DNA from: Halalkalibacillus halophilus DSM 18494
GTDB lineage: Bacteria; Bacillota; Bacilli; Bacillales; Alkalibacillaceae
Length of the DNA: 64,000 nucleotides
Assembly: GCF_000423105.1 (NCBI RefSeq)
Contig: NZ_AUHI01000004.1
Location: 248,001 to 312,000 of the forward strand
Reading direction: 5' to 3'
Shown piece by piece: positions 25,752 through 34,327 of this stretch. The stretch's first letter is position 1. Each line of letters begins with the position of its first letter. Below the pieces are notes generated by a model. The model worked only from the letters and a program-made list of their open reading frames with translations, ran no database searches and was not told the DNA's origin. The position numbers and the translations under genes are program-made.

Positions 25752-26912
25752 ATGAACATTCATGAGTATCAAGCGAAAGAAATATTCCGCCAATACAACG
25801 TGGCAGTTCCTAATAGCAAAGTTGCTTTTTCAGTAGATGAAGCAGTGGAAGCTGCAAAAGAATTAGGTTCTAACGTTACTGTTGTGAAAGCACAGATTCA
25901 CGCTGGTGGACGTGGTAATGCAGGTGGCGTTAAAATCGCTAAGAATTTAGACGAAGTTCGTCAGTACGCTGATGAAATCTTAGGTAAAACACTTGTCACA
26001 CACCAAACTGGCCCAGAAGGTAAAGTTGTTAACCGTCTTTTAATAGAAGAAGGCTGTGACATTCAAAAAGAATACTACGTAGGTCTAGTAATGGACCGTG
26101 CCACTTCTCGTGTCGTACTAATGGCATCTGAAGAAGGTGGAACTGAAATTGAAGAAGTTGCTGAGGAAACTCCTGAGAAAATCTTCAAAGAAGTGATCGA
26201 TCCTGTATCAGGTTTAACCGCTTTCCAAGCTAGAAGAATTGCTTTTAATATTAACATTCCACATGAACTTCTAGGAAATGCAGTTAAATTTATGATGAGT
26301 TTATACAATGTATTTATGGAAAAAGATTGTTCAATCGTTGAAATTAATCCGTTAGTTACTACTGGTGACGGTTCTGTACTAGCATTGGATGCGAAATTAA
26401 ACTTTGACGATAATGCACTATTCCGTCAAAAAGACATCGTAGAATTACGTGATTTAGAAGAAGAAGATGAAAAAGAAATTGAAGCTTCTAAGCATGATCT
26501 AAGCTATATTGCCTTAGACGGTAATATTGGTTGTATGGTTAATGGCGCTGGTTTAGCAATGTCTACAATGGACATTATTAAACATCACGGCGGCGAACCC
26601 GCTAACTTCCTTGACGTTGGGGGCGGTGCAACTGCTGAAAAAGTTACAGAAGCTTTCAAAATCATTTTGTCCGACGACCATGTAAAAGGTATTCTAGTTA
26701 ATATCTTCGGAGGAATTATGAAGTGTGATGTAATTGCTGAAGGTGTTGTAGAAGCAACCAAGCAAATGGGTCTTGAAATTCCGCTAGTGGTTCGTTTAGA
26801 AGGTACAAATGTAGAGCAAGGTAAGAAGATTTTAGACGAATCCGGTTTAAATATTACTGCTGCTGATTCTATGGCAGACGGCGCAGAAAAAATTGTTTCT
26901 CTAGTACAATAA
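25752..26912 (+). CDS. sucC: Succinyl-CoA synthetase, beta subunit
   Basis: Beta chain of the TCA-cycle enzyme that makes ATP (or GTP) from succinyl-CoA. It begins MNIHEYQAKEIFRQYNV, has the ATP-grasp core with KAQIHAGGRGNAGGVK (about residues 46-61), and C-terminal ligase domain GGATAEKVTEAF and NIFGGIMKCD. ATG 25752 follows GGGAGGATGG (25739-25748). 386 residues. sucD begins 16 bp downstream. Presence of sucCD implies a respiratory TCA cycle. Confidence 0.97.
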   Translation: MNIHEYQAKEIFRQYNVAVPNSKVAFSVDEAVEAAKELGSNVTVVKAQIHAGGRGNAGGVKIAKNLDEVRQYADEILGKTLVTHQTGPEGKVVNRLLIEEGCDIQKEYYVGLVMDRATSRVVLMASEEGGTEIEEVAEETPEKIFKEVIDPVSGLTAFQARRIAFNINIPHELLGNAVKFMMSLYNVFMEKDCSIVEINPLVTTGDGSVLALDAKLNFDDNALFRQKDIVELRDLEEEDEKEIEASKHDLSYIALDGNIGCMVNGAGLAMSTMDIIKHHGGEPANFLDVGGGATAEKVTEAFKIILSDDHVKGILVNIFGGIMKCDVIAEGVVEATKQMGLEIPLVVRLEGTNVEQGKKILDESGLNITAADSMADGAEKIVSLVQ

Positions 26913-26928
26913 GAAAGGACGGACGAAA

Positions 26929-27831
26929 ATGAGCGTTTTTATTAACAAAGACACAAAAGTACTCGTTCAAGGTATTACTGGTGGAACGGCAAAATTCCAC
27001 ACAGAACAAATGCTTGAATATGGAACAAAAATTGTAGCTGGTGTAACACCTAAAAAAGGCGGAACAGAAATTGCTGGTGTACCTGTTTTCAATACAGTTC
27101 AAGATGCTGTAATCGAAACTGGTGCAACTGCATCCGTAATTTATGTACCAGCTCCATTTGCTGCTGATGCAATTATGGAAGCAGTAGATGCAAATCTTGA
27201 TCTTGCAATTTGTATTACAGAGCATATTCCAGTTGCAGATATGGTTAAAGTTAAGCGTTATATGGAAGGCAAGAAAACACGTTTAGTTGGACCAAACTGC
27301 CCTGGTGTTATTACTCCAGACGAATGTAAGATTGGAATTATGCCTGGTTATATCCACAAAAAAGGACATATTGGTGTAGTATCTCGTTCTGGTACCTTAA
27401 CTTATGAGGCTGTTCATCAGTTGTCTGAAGAAGGATTCGGACAATCAACTGCTGTTGGTATTGGTGGAGACCCAGTAAATGGGACAAACTTCATTGATGC
27501 ATTAAACGCATTTAACGATGACCCGGAGACGGAAGCAGTTATGATGATTGGTGAAATCGGTGGTACTGCTGAAGAAGAAGCAGCAGAATGGGTTAAAGCT
27601 AATATGAAGAAGCCAGTAGTAGGATTCATCGGTGGTGCAACAGCACCTCCAGGAAAACGTATGGGTCACGCTGGTGCAATTATTTCAGGTGGTAAAGGAA
27701 CTGCAGATGAAAAGATCCGCGTTATGAATGAATGTGGTATTGAAGTTGCAGATACTCCAGCATTAATGGGCGAAACAATGATTAATGTACTAAAAAATAA
27801 TGATTTGTTCGACAAATGTAAAACACATTAA
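26929..27831 (+). CDS. sucD: Succinyl-CoA synthetase, alpha subunit
   Basis: Alpha chain carrying the CoA-binding Rossmann domain (QGITGGTAKFHTEQM near residues 14-28) and the phosphorylated active-site histidine His247 in GHAGAIISGGKGTA. 300 residues, complete. Site AAGAAAGGACGG precedes the ATG. The terminator at 27846-27882 ends the operon. Confidence 0.97.
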   Translation: MSVFINKDTKVLVQGITGGTAKFHTEQMLEYGTKIVAGVTPKKGGTEIAGVPVFNTVQDAVIETGATASVIYVPAPFAADAIMEAVDANLDLAICITEHIPVADMVKVKRYMEGKKTRLVGPNCPGVITPDECKIGIMPGYIHKKGHIGVVSRSGTLTYEAVHQLSEEGFGQSTAVGIGGDPVNGTNFIDALNAFNDDPETEAVMMIGEIGGTAEEEAAEWVKANMKKPVVGFIGGATAPPGKRMGHAGAIISGGKGTADEKIRVMNECGIEVADTPALMGETMINVLKNNDLFDKCKTH

Positions 27832-27845
27832 TAAATAACAGTAAT

Positions 27846-27882
27846 AAGCTTAGAGGTCTTCTTAGATCTCTAAGCTTCATTT
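27846..27882 (+). terminator. Intrinsic terminator of sucCD
   Basis: Perfect 10-bp stem AAGCTTAGAG (27846-27855) / CTCTAAGCTT (27868-27877), with a CATTTTAT tail. Confidence 0.8.
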
Positions 27883-27907
27883 TATCTAAAACGGGGTGAA
27901 GATTCAT

Positions 27908-28786
27908 TTGAATGAGCAAGCTGCATTTAAAATATATATTTTATTACATGTTCATAGAATTACGAGAAGAAAAATACACAAATATCTTCAAACTGACCCA
28001 CTTTTTGAAAACCTCTTGAACTACTCTCCTAACGATCTTCAATCTTTGTTTCTATTAAAAAGTAATATAGCCTCAACCTTGTATAAATCTCTCCATGACC
28101 GAAGAAAGTTAATGAGCTTATATGACAATTTCAATCAAGATTCCATAGTTACATGGTTCCACAAAAACTATCCTCCGCAACTTAAACTAATACCTGATCC
28201 CCCTTTAATTTTATACTATCAAGGTGATCTTTCCTTACTTTCAAATCCGTCTATTAGCGTAATTGGTTCTAGAAAGCCATCTGAACATGCATTTAAAAAA
28301 ATGAACTATATCCTTCAACCTTTAATAGAAGAAAGAGTTACAATTATTAGTGGTTTAGCCTATGGGATTGATATCATGGCACATAAATTAGCACTATCTC
28401 ATACGAGCCCCACTGTTGCTGTTTTAGGCTCTGGATTGAACCACATCTATCCTAAAAGTCATATACACGATGCCAACACCATCGCCAACAAACATTTATT
28501 ATTATCAGAATACCCACCTGAAACCCCTCCAAATAGATGGCAATTTCCAGAAAGAAATCGAATTATTAGTGGACTATCAAAAGCGACACTAATCATTGAG
28601 GCAACGGAGAAAAGCGGAACAATGATTACTGCCGATCAAGCTCTTGAACAAGGAAAAGATGTATTTGTGATACCAGATTCTATATTTTTAACACAAGCTA
28701 AAGGATGCTTAAAGTTATTGAACGACGGCGCCATTCCTATAACAACACCAGAAGATATGGGTAATTGGTGGAGGAGCCTTTTATAA
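27908..28786 (+). CDS. dprA: DNA processing protein DprA (Smf)
   Basis: DprA binds incoming single-stranded DNA and loads RecA during transformation. The Rossmann-like core shows VIGSRKPSEHA (about residue 114), ISGLAYGIDIMAHKLAL, VLGSGLNHIYP, SEYPP and FPERNRIISGLS, all family motifs. A short N-terminal helical region precedes the core; no C-terminal winged helix is visible. TTG 27908 is chosen because GGGGTGA is correctly spaced; GTG 27896 overlaps that site. 292 residues. Coding strand is less purine-rich than the neighbouring genes. Confidence 0.93.
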   Translation: MNEQAAFKIYILLHVHRITRRKIHKYLQTDPLFENLLNYSPNDLQSLFLLKSNIASTLYKSLHDRRKLMSLYDNFNQDSIVTWFHKNYPPQLKLIPDPPLILYYQGDLSLLSNPSISVIGSRKPSEHAFKKMNYILQPLIEERVTIISGLAYGIDIMAHKLALSHTSPTVAVLGSGLNHIYPKSHIHDANTIANKHLLLSEYPPETPPNRWQFPERNRIISGLSKATLIIEATEKSGTMITADQALEQGKDVFVIPDSIFLTQAKGCLKLLNDGAIPITTPEDMGNWWRSLL

Positions 28787-28899
28787 TAGTTAGATTCAAC
28801 TGCTAAGTTAAACGACTCAAAGGTGAATTAATTGAATTAATTTTTACCTTCTGATGAACATAAAATAGGATTATTTTCATAAGCCTGGCAGAAAGGTGT

Positions 28900-28929
28900 T
28901 TGACAAACTGTATCGAAGTATTTAATAAT
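28900..28929 (+). promoter_or_regulatory. Possible sigma-A promoter upstream of topA
   Basis: Perfect -35 TTGACA (28900-28905), 18-bp spacer, -10 AATAAT (28924-28929). It is 143 bp from topA. A TATAAT at 29021-29026 nearer the gene lacks a -35 and is an alternative. Otherwise the 285-bp dprA-topA gap holds only a small hairpin (28928-28942). Confidence 0.45.
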
Positions 28930-29071
28930 GAATGAGATTCATGCGAATTTTTTATTAGAAATGGTTCAATTGAAATGTAATTAAAAATGTTTACTTGTAA
29001 TAACTGATAAAAACAATGTTTATAATGTGTAGTATTTAAATGAAATTAAACCTCGTAGGAGGAATGGACGC

Positions 29072-31147
29072 ATGTCAGACTATTTAGTAATTGTGGAATC
29101 ACCAGCTAAAGCTAAGACGATAGAAAGATATTTAGGTAAGAAATATAAAGTAAAAGCATCTATGGGTCATGTGATCGATCTACCAAAAAGTCAAATGGGT
29201 GTAGACGTAGATAATGATTATGAACCACGTTATATAACTATACGCGGAAAAGGTCCGGTTCTAAATGACCTAAAGAAAGCTGCAAAAAAAGCAAAAAAAG
29301 TTTATCTCGCAGCCGACCCTGACCGTGAAGGGGAAGCAATTGCATGGCATTTAGCTCATACATTAAATATTGAAGAGGATGCTGCGTGTAGAGTAGTATT
29401 TAACGAAATAACGAAAGATGCAGTGAAAGAATCCTTTAAAGAACCTAGAACCATTAATATGAGTTTAGTACAAGCTCAACAAGCTAGAAGAGTGTTAGAT
29501 CGATTAGTAGGTTATAATATTAGCCCTCTTCTATGGAAGAAAATTAAAAAAGGCTTAAGCGCAGGAAGAGTTCAGTCCGTTGCTGTAAAGTTAGTAATTG
29601 ACCGAGAAAACGAAATCAGAAACTTTGAACCAGAAGAATACTGGTCTATTACGAGTGAATTCACTCATAAAAAGAAAAAATTTGAAGCTAAATTTTACGG
29701 GGTTGATGATAAAAAGCAGGAATTATCTACAGAAGATGATGTGAACAAAATCTTAAATCGAATTTCTGGAGACAAATTCAAAGTAACGAAAGTGAATAAA
29801 AGAGAGAGAAAAAGAAACCCATCCTTACCATTTACTACGTCATCTTTACAACAGGAAGCTTTTAGAAAGATTAACTTCCGTGCTAAAAAGACAATGATGA
29901 TCGCTCAACAATTATATGAAGGTATTGATTTAGGTGGAAAAGATGGGACTACTGGTTTAATCACATATATGCGTACCGATTCAACTCGTGTTTCAGATAC
30001 TGCAAAGAATGAGGCTGCAGAACTAATTGAAGGTCGCTATGGAAAAAACCATTTAGGAACACAGGCAAAATCAAAACAAGGAGAGCGCTCTCAAGACGCG
30101 CACGAAGCAATTCGTCCAACGGGTGTTCACAAAGATCCTAAAACAATAAAACAAAAGCTCTCCAACGATCAATATAAACTATATAAGTTAATATGGGATC
30201 GCTTTGTTGCAAGTCAAATGGCTCCTGCTGTTCTTGACGTTGTTACAGCCCACTTAGATAACAATGGTGTAGAATTTAGAGCGAATGGTTCACAAATTAA
30301 ATTCAAAGGGTTTATGGAACTTTACGTGGAAGGTAACGATGAGAATAAAAAAGAGGAACATAAATTACTTCCTCCAATGGCAGAAGGCGATGAAGTAAAA
30401 GCGGAAGGATTAACTCCTAACCAACACTTTACCCAGCCGCCACCACGTTATACGGAAGCCAGGTTAGTTCGTACATTAGAAGAAAAAGGAATCGGGCGTC
30501 CTTCTACGTATGCCCCAACTTTAGATACGATACAGCGAAGAGGCTATGTAGCATTAGATAATAAACGTTTTATCCCAACAGAGCTCGGTACGATTGTTCT
30601 CGATCTATTAGAAGAATATTTTCCTGAAATTATTGATGTTAAATTCACAGTTGATATGGAGAATAATTTAGATTTAGTAGAAGACGGGGAAAAAGAGTGG
30701 AGAAAAGTTATTCATACGTTTTATCAAGATTTTGAGAAAAGACTTGATAAAGCAGAAGCAGAAATAGAAAAGATTGAAGTAAGAGATGAGCCAGCTGGAG
30801 AAGATTGTGATAAGTGTGGTAGTGAGATGGTTATCAAGATGGGACGCTACGGCAAGTTCATGGCTTGTTCCAATTTTCCAGATTGCCGCAATACGAAACC
30901 GATTCTTAAAGAAATCGGCGTCAAATGCCCTACTTGTAAAGAGGGTAACGTTGTAGAACGTAAAAGTAAAAAACGTCGTGTGTTTTATGGCTGTGATCGA
31001 TATCCAGAGTGTGAGTTTATCTCATGGGATAAACCAATGGAACGACCGTGTCCAAAATGCTCTTCCTTATTAGTAGAGAAAAAGCAGAAAAAAGGGACAC
31101 AAGTAAAATGCACGTCATGTGAATACCAAGAAACAACTCAACAATAA
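29072..31147 (+). CDS. topA: DNA topoisomerase I
   Basis: Type IA topoisomerase that relaxes negative supercoils. The N-terminal Toprim domain has VIVESPAKAKTIERYLG and DPDREGEAIAWH (near residue 85); the nucleophile is Tyr299 in LITYMRTDSTRVS. Three C-terminal zinc ribbons are visible (CDKCGSEMV..CSNFPDC, CPTCKEGNV..CDRYPEC, CPKCSSLLV..CTSC, about residues 578-686). 691 residues. Strong site GTAGGAGGAA before the ATG. In B. subtilis trmFO follows; here xerC does. Confidence 0.97.
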   Translation: MSDYLVIVESPAKAKTIERYLGKKYKVKASMGHVIDLPKSQMGVDVDNDYEPRYITIRGKGPVLNDLKKAAKKAKKVYLAADPDREGEAIAWHLAHTLNIEEDAACRVVFNEITKDAVKESFKEPRTINMSLVQAQQARRVLDRLVGYNISPLLWKKIKKGLSAGRVQSVAVKLVIDRENEIRNFEPEEYWSITSEFTHKKKKFEAKFYGVDDKKQELSTEDDVNKILNRISGDKFKVTKVNKRERKRNPSLPFTTSSLQQEAFRKINFRAKKTMMIAQQLYEGIDLGGKDGTTGLITYMRTDSTRVSDTAKNEAAELIEGRYGKNHLGTQAKSKQGERSQDAHEAIRPTGVHKDPKTIKQKLSNDQYKLYKLIWDRFVASQMAPAVLDVVTAHLDNNGVEFRANGSQIKFKGFMELYVEGNDENKKEEHKLLPPMAEGDEVKAEGLTPNQHFTQPPPRYTEARLVRTLEEKGIGRPSTYAPTLDTIQRRGYVALDNKRFIPTELGTIVLDLLEEYFPEIIDVKFTVDMENNLDLVEDGEKEWRKVIHTFYQDFEKRLDKAEAEIEKIEVRDEPAGEDCDKCGSEMVIKMGRYGKFMACSNFPDCRNTKPILKEIGVKCPTCKEGNVVERKSKKRRVFYGCDRYPECEFISWDKPMERPCPKCSSLLVEKKQKKGTQVKCTSCEYQETTQQ

Positions 31148-31152
31148 TTGTG

Positions 31153-31183
31153 AAGGCGAGTGAATTTACACTCGTCTTTTTAA
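31153..31183 (+). terminator. Intrinsic terminator of topA
   Basis: Stem GGCGAGTG (31155-31162) / CACTCGTC (31169-31176) with one G-U pair and a TTTTTAATTT tail. Confidence 0.85.
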
Positions 31184-31267
31184 TTTGATACTAGGCAAAA
31201 GATTCTACATTTTATTGTTTGAACTGTTAAGGTTTTGTGAATAATGTGATTAGTGAAGTTATTTAAA

Positions 31268-31296
31268 TTGACACACAATTTTAATTGCTATAAAAT
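31268..31296 (+). promoter_or_regulatory. Sigma-A promoter P1 upstream of xerC
   Basis: -35 TTGACA (31268-31273), 17-bp spacer, -10 TAAAAT (31291-31296): a near-consensus promoter for the xerC-hslVU-codY operon. Confidence 0.6.
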
Positions 31297-31319
31297 TATC
31301 GAGTGGTAAGGAAAACACC

Positions 31320-31349
31320 TTGACATATTTATGTCATCACTTATATTAT
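31320..31349 (+). promoter_or_regulatory. Sigma-A promoter P2 upstream of xerC, overlapped by a palindrome
   Basis: -35 TTGACA (31320-31325), 18-bp spacer, -10 TATTAT (31344-31349). The sequence TGACATA-TT-TATGTCA (31321-31336) is a perfect inverted repeat covering the -35 and could be an operator; no regulator is recognised for it. Confidence 0.5.
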
Positions 31350-31424
31350 GACGAATTTGTTAAAATTGTTGAATTATTTTGAAAAGTTTGATAAGATTTA
31401 ATCGTTTGTTAGGAGGCCGTGCTG

Positions 31425-32324
31425 TTGACTGATATATTGACTATAAATTCATTTAAACAGTTTCTACAAGTGGAACGTAACGCTTCCAAACACACGATTT
31501 ATCATTACACGAATGACATCGAAGAATTTTCTCAATTCTTAACCAATGAAGGTATAGATAGCTTTAAAGATGTTAATTATGCAGTGATGCGCGTATATTT
31601 AACAACATTATATGATAAAGGACTGTCTAGAGTTTCAGTTTCTAGAAAGTTATCTAGCTTAAGAGGTTTTTTTAATTATCTTGAAAAGGAAAAGGAAGTT
31701 AATTCAAACCCAATCGCTCAAGTGTCAATGCCGAAAAAAGATCGTAAAATTCCACAATTCTTTTACGAAGAAGAAATGACGAAGCTATTTGAAGCTGCGA
31801 GTTTATCTACTTCGTTGGGACAAAGAAATAGAGCGATACTTGAACTACTTTATGCTACAGGTATAAGAGTTTCTGAACTAGTGGAATTAAAGGTTCAAGA
31901 TATTGATGATAGTTTGGGGACGATTTTAGTTACCGGAAAAGGTAATAAACAAAGATTTGTTCCATTTGGTTCTTTTGCAGGCGAAGCCATCAACTTGTAC
32001 AGACAAGAAGGTAGAGAAGATCTATTAAGTAAAACCCCGGAAAATCATGACCACTTATTTTTAAATAATCGTGGAAGTCCTATAACGGATCGGGGGATTC
32101 GCTATGTCTTAAATGATATGGTAAAACGGGCTGCCATAACTACATCTATTCATCCACACAAATTAAGGCATACATTTGCTACACATTTACTAAATGCAGG
32201 TGCTGATTTACGCTCTGTTCAAGAATTACTGGGACATGAAAATTTATCAGCCACGCAAATATATACCCACGTCTCCAAAGATTATCTACAAAATATATAT
32301 AAAAATGCTCACCCAAGAGCTTAA
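31425..32324 (+). CDS. xerC: Tyrosine recombinase XerC (CodV)
   Basis: Resolves chromosome dimers at dif together with XerD. N-terminal SAM-like core-binding domain (about residues 1-90), C-terminal catalytic domain with Arg148 in ATGIRVSEL, the lysine in GKGNKQRFVP, HPHKLRHTFATHLL, LLGHENLSATQIYTH and the nucleophile Tyr280. TTG 31425 fits AGGAGG (31411-31416) with 8-bp spacing; GTG 31419 is too close. 299 residues. First gene of the operon that ends with codY, as in B. subtilis. Confidence 0.95.
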   Translation: MTDILTINSFKQFLQVERNASKHTIYHYTNDIEEFSQFLTNEGIDSFKDVNYAVMRVYLTTLYDKGLSRVSVSRKLSSLRGFFNYLEKEKEVNSNPIAQVSMPKKDRKIPQFFYEEEMTKLFEAASLSTSLGQRNRAILELLYATGIRVSELVELKVQDIDDSLGTILVTGKGNKQRFVPFGSFAGEAINLYRQEGREDLLSKTPENHDHLFLNNRGSPITDRGIRYVLNDMVKRAAITTSIHPHKLRHTFATHLLNAGADLRSVQELLGHENLSATQIYTHVSKDYLQNIYKNAHPRA

Positions 32325-32343
32325 TAGAGAAAGAGTGATATAA

Positions 32344-32889
32344 TTGACTCAATCGTTTCACGCAACAACAATTTTTGCAGTTAGGCACAATGGAGAGGCT
32401 GCTATGAGTGGAGATGGCCAAGTTACGCTTGGTAATGCAGTTGTTATGAAGCATAAAGCAAAAAAAGTGAGAAGGCTTTTTAATGGTAATGTACTAGCAG
32501 GTTTTGCTGGGTCTGTTGCTGATGCTTTTACTCTATTTGAAAAATTCGAAGCAAATTTAGAAAAATATAATGGTAATTTAAGCAGGTCTGCTGTAGAACT
32601 AGCTAAAGAGTGGCGCAGTGATAAAGTACTCAGGCAACTAGAAGCGATGTTAATAGTAGTGGATCATGAGCAAATGCTTTTAATTTCAGGTACAGGGGAA
32701 GTAATTGAACCAGATGATGATATACTTGCAATTGGATCTGGAGGTCATTACGCACTTAGTGCCGGACGCGCTTTAAAAAGGTATAGTAGCGAACAATCGG
32801 CTGAAATGATTGCTAAAGCTGCTCTTGAAGTTGCTAGTGAAATTTGTGTATACACGAATGATCAAATTGTATTAGAAACTTTAGAGTAA
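32344..32889 (+). CDS. hslV: HslV/ClpQ (CodW) peptidase subunit of the HslUV protease
   Basis: Proteasome-like peptidase that works with the HslU ATPase. The protein reads MTQSFHATTIFAV: it keeps the short N-terminal extension of Bacillus ClpQ before the TT pair that is the mature N-terminus in E. coli HslV. SGDGQVTLGNAVVMKHKAKKVRRL and GFAGSVADAFTLFEKFE are conserved. TTG start at 32344, with AAGAGTGAT upstream. 181 residues. Followed by hslU after 18 bp. Confidence 0.94.
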   Translation: MTQSFHATTIFAVRHNGEAAMSGDGQVTLGNAVVMKHKAKKVRRLFNGNVLAGFAGSVADAFTLFEKFEANLEKYNGNLSRSAVELAKEWRSDKVLRQLEAMLIVVDHEQMLLISGTGEVIEPDDDILAIGSGGHYALSAGRALKRYSSEQSAEMIAKAALEVASEICVYTNDQIVLETLE

Positions 32890-32907
32890 TAAAGGAGATA
32901 GCTGTTA

Positions 32908-34308
32908 ATGAGTATGAAAGCAACACCAAAACAAATTGTTGATCAACTTAATTCTTATGTGATTGGGCAAACAGAAGCTAAAAGAGCCCTTTCAATCGCA
33001 TTAAGAAATAGATATAGAAGGATGCAAATTCCTGAGACAATTAGAGATGAGATTGTTCCAAAGAATATTTTAATGATCGGACCAACAGGTGTGGGTAAAA
33101 CAGAATTAGCTAGAAGGTTAGCTAAACTTGTCGGAGCCCCATTTTCAAAAGTAGAAGCTACTAAATTCACTGAAGTAGGGTATGTAGGTAGAGATGTAGA
33201 ATCCATGGTGAGGGATTTAGTGGAAACTAGTGTAAGAATGGTTCGCGAGGAAAAAGTTGAACTTGTTCAAGAGGAGGCAAGAAAACAAGCAAATAATCGC
33301 TTAGTTGATTTATTAGTTCCTGGAAAAAAATCGAAATCAAATCAGCAGATAAAAAATCCTCTAGAAATGTTGTTTAATCAGCAGCAAAACACAACAGAGC
33401 AATCAGATGAAAAAGAAGAAGAAACGCAGCATCAAAATAAAAAAGCTGAAATGAAGCGAAAGCTTGAATTAGGTGAGTTAGAAGAACAGAAAGTATCTAT
33501 TGAAGTGGAGGAACAATCTTCTTCTATGTTCGATATGCTTCAAGGTTCAGGTATGGAACAAATGGGAATGAATATGCAAGACGCATTTAATCAATTTATG
33601 CCAAAGAACAAGAAGAAAAGACGATTGCCTGTTAAAGAGGCAAGGGAAGTATTAACCCAAATAGAGGCAGAGAAATTGATAGATAAAGATGAAGTCCATC
33701 AGCAAGCTGTTGAAAGAGCTGAACAGTCAGGCATTATTTTCGTAGATGAAATTGATAAAGTTTGTGGAAAAGATCAACAACAAGCTAATGTTTCTAGAGA
33801 AGGTGTCCAAAGAGACATTCTACCAATTGTCGAAGGTTCTACAGTTGTCACTAAATATGGTTCTGTAAAAACAGATTATATGTTGTTCATTGCTGCAGGT
33901 GCCTTTCACACGGCAAAGCCTTCTGATTTAATTCCAGAGTTGCAAGGTAGATTCCCAATTAGAGTTGAGCTCAACAAACTAGAAATCAAAGACTTTATTA
34001 ATATTCTTAAAGAACCTTCAAATGCTATCTTAAAACAGTATACAGCATTATTAGAAACAGAAGGTATAAAGCTAACATTTACAACGGAGGCAATCGAAAG
34101 AATTGCTGAGATTGCTTACAACGTCAATCAAGATACTGATAATATTGGTGCAAGAAGGCTTCATACCATCATGGAAAAACTATTAGAAGAGCTTTCGTTT
34201 GAAGCTCCTGACATTACGATGGAATCCATTGAAATTACTAAAACTTATGTAGATGATAAATTAGCTTCTATTGCACAAAACAAAGATTTATCAGAATATA
34301 TTTTATAA
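32908..34308 (+). CDS. hslU: HslU/ClpY (CodX) unfoldase subunit of the HslUV protease
   Basis: AAA+ ATPase that unfolds substrates for HslV. Walker A GPTGVGKT is at residues 58-65, followed by KVEATKFTEVGYVGRDVE; an inserted I domain of about 130 residues (about 110-235, Gln/Glu-rich, with MFDMLQGSGMEQMGMNMQD) precedes Walker B IIFVDEIDK. The C-terminus ends DLSEYIL, the tail that inserts into HslV. 466 residues. AAGGAGATAG precedes the ATG. Confidence 0.96.
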   Translation: MSMKATPKQIVDQLNSYVIGQTEAKRALSIALRNRYRRMQIPETIRDEIVPKNILMIGPTGVGKTELARRLAKLVGAPFSKVEATKFTEVGYVGRDVESMVRDLVETSVRMVREEKVELVQEEARKQANNRLVDLLVPGKKSKSNQQIKNPLEMLFNQQQNTTEQSDEKEEETQHQNKKAEMKRKLELGELEEQKVSIEVEEQSSSMFDMLQGSGMEQMGMNMQDAFNQFMPKNKKKRRLPVKEAREVLTQIEAEKLIDKDEVHQQAVERAEQSGIIFVDEIDKVCGKDQQQANVSREGVQRDILPIVEGSTVVTKYGSVKTDYMLFIAAGAFHTAKPSDLIPELQGRFPIRVELNKLEIKDFINILKEPSNAILKQYTALLETEGIKLTFTTEAIERIAEIAYNVNQDTDNIGARRLHTIMEKLLEELSFEAPDITMESIEITKTYVDDKLASIAQNKDLSEYIL

Positions 34309-34327
34309 AAAATTAGGAGGATGAATA

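Noticed and set aside
31375..31395. CodY box before xerC
   Set aside because: The best alignment (TTATTTTGAAAAGTT region) matches only 11 of 15 positions, which is expected by chance in such AT-rich sequence.
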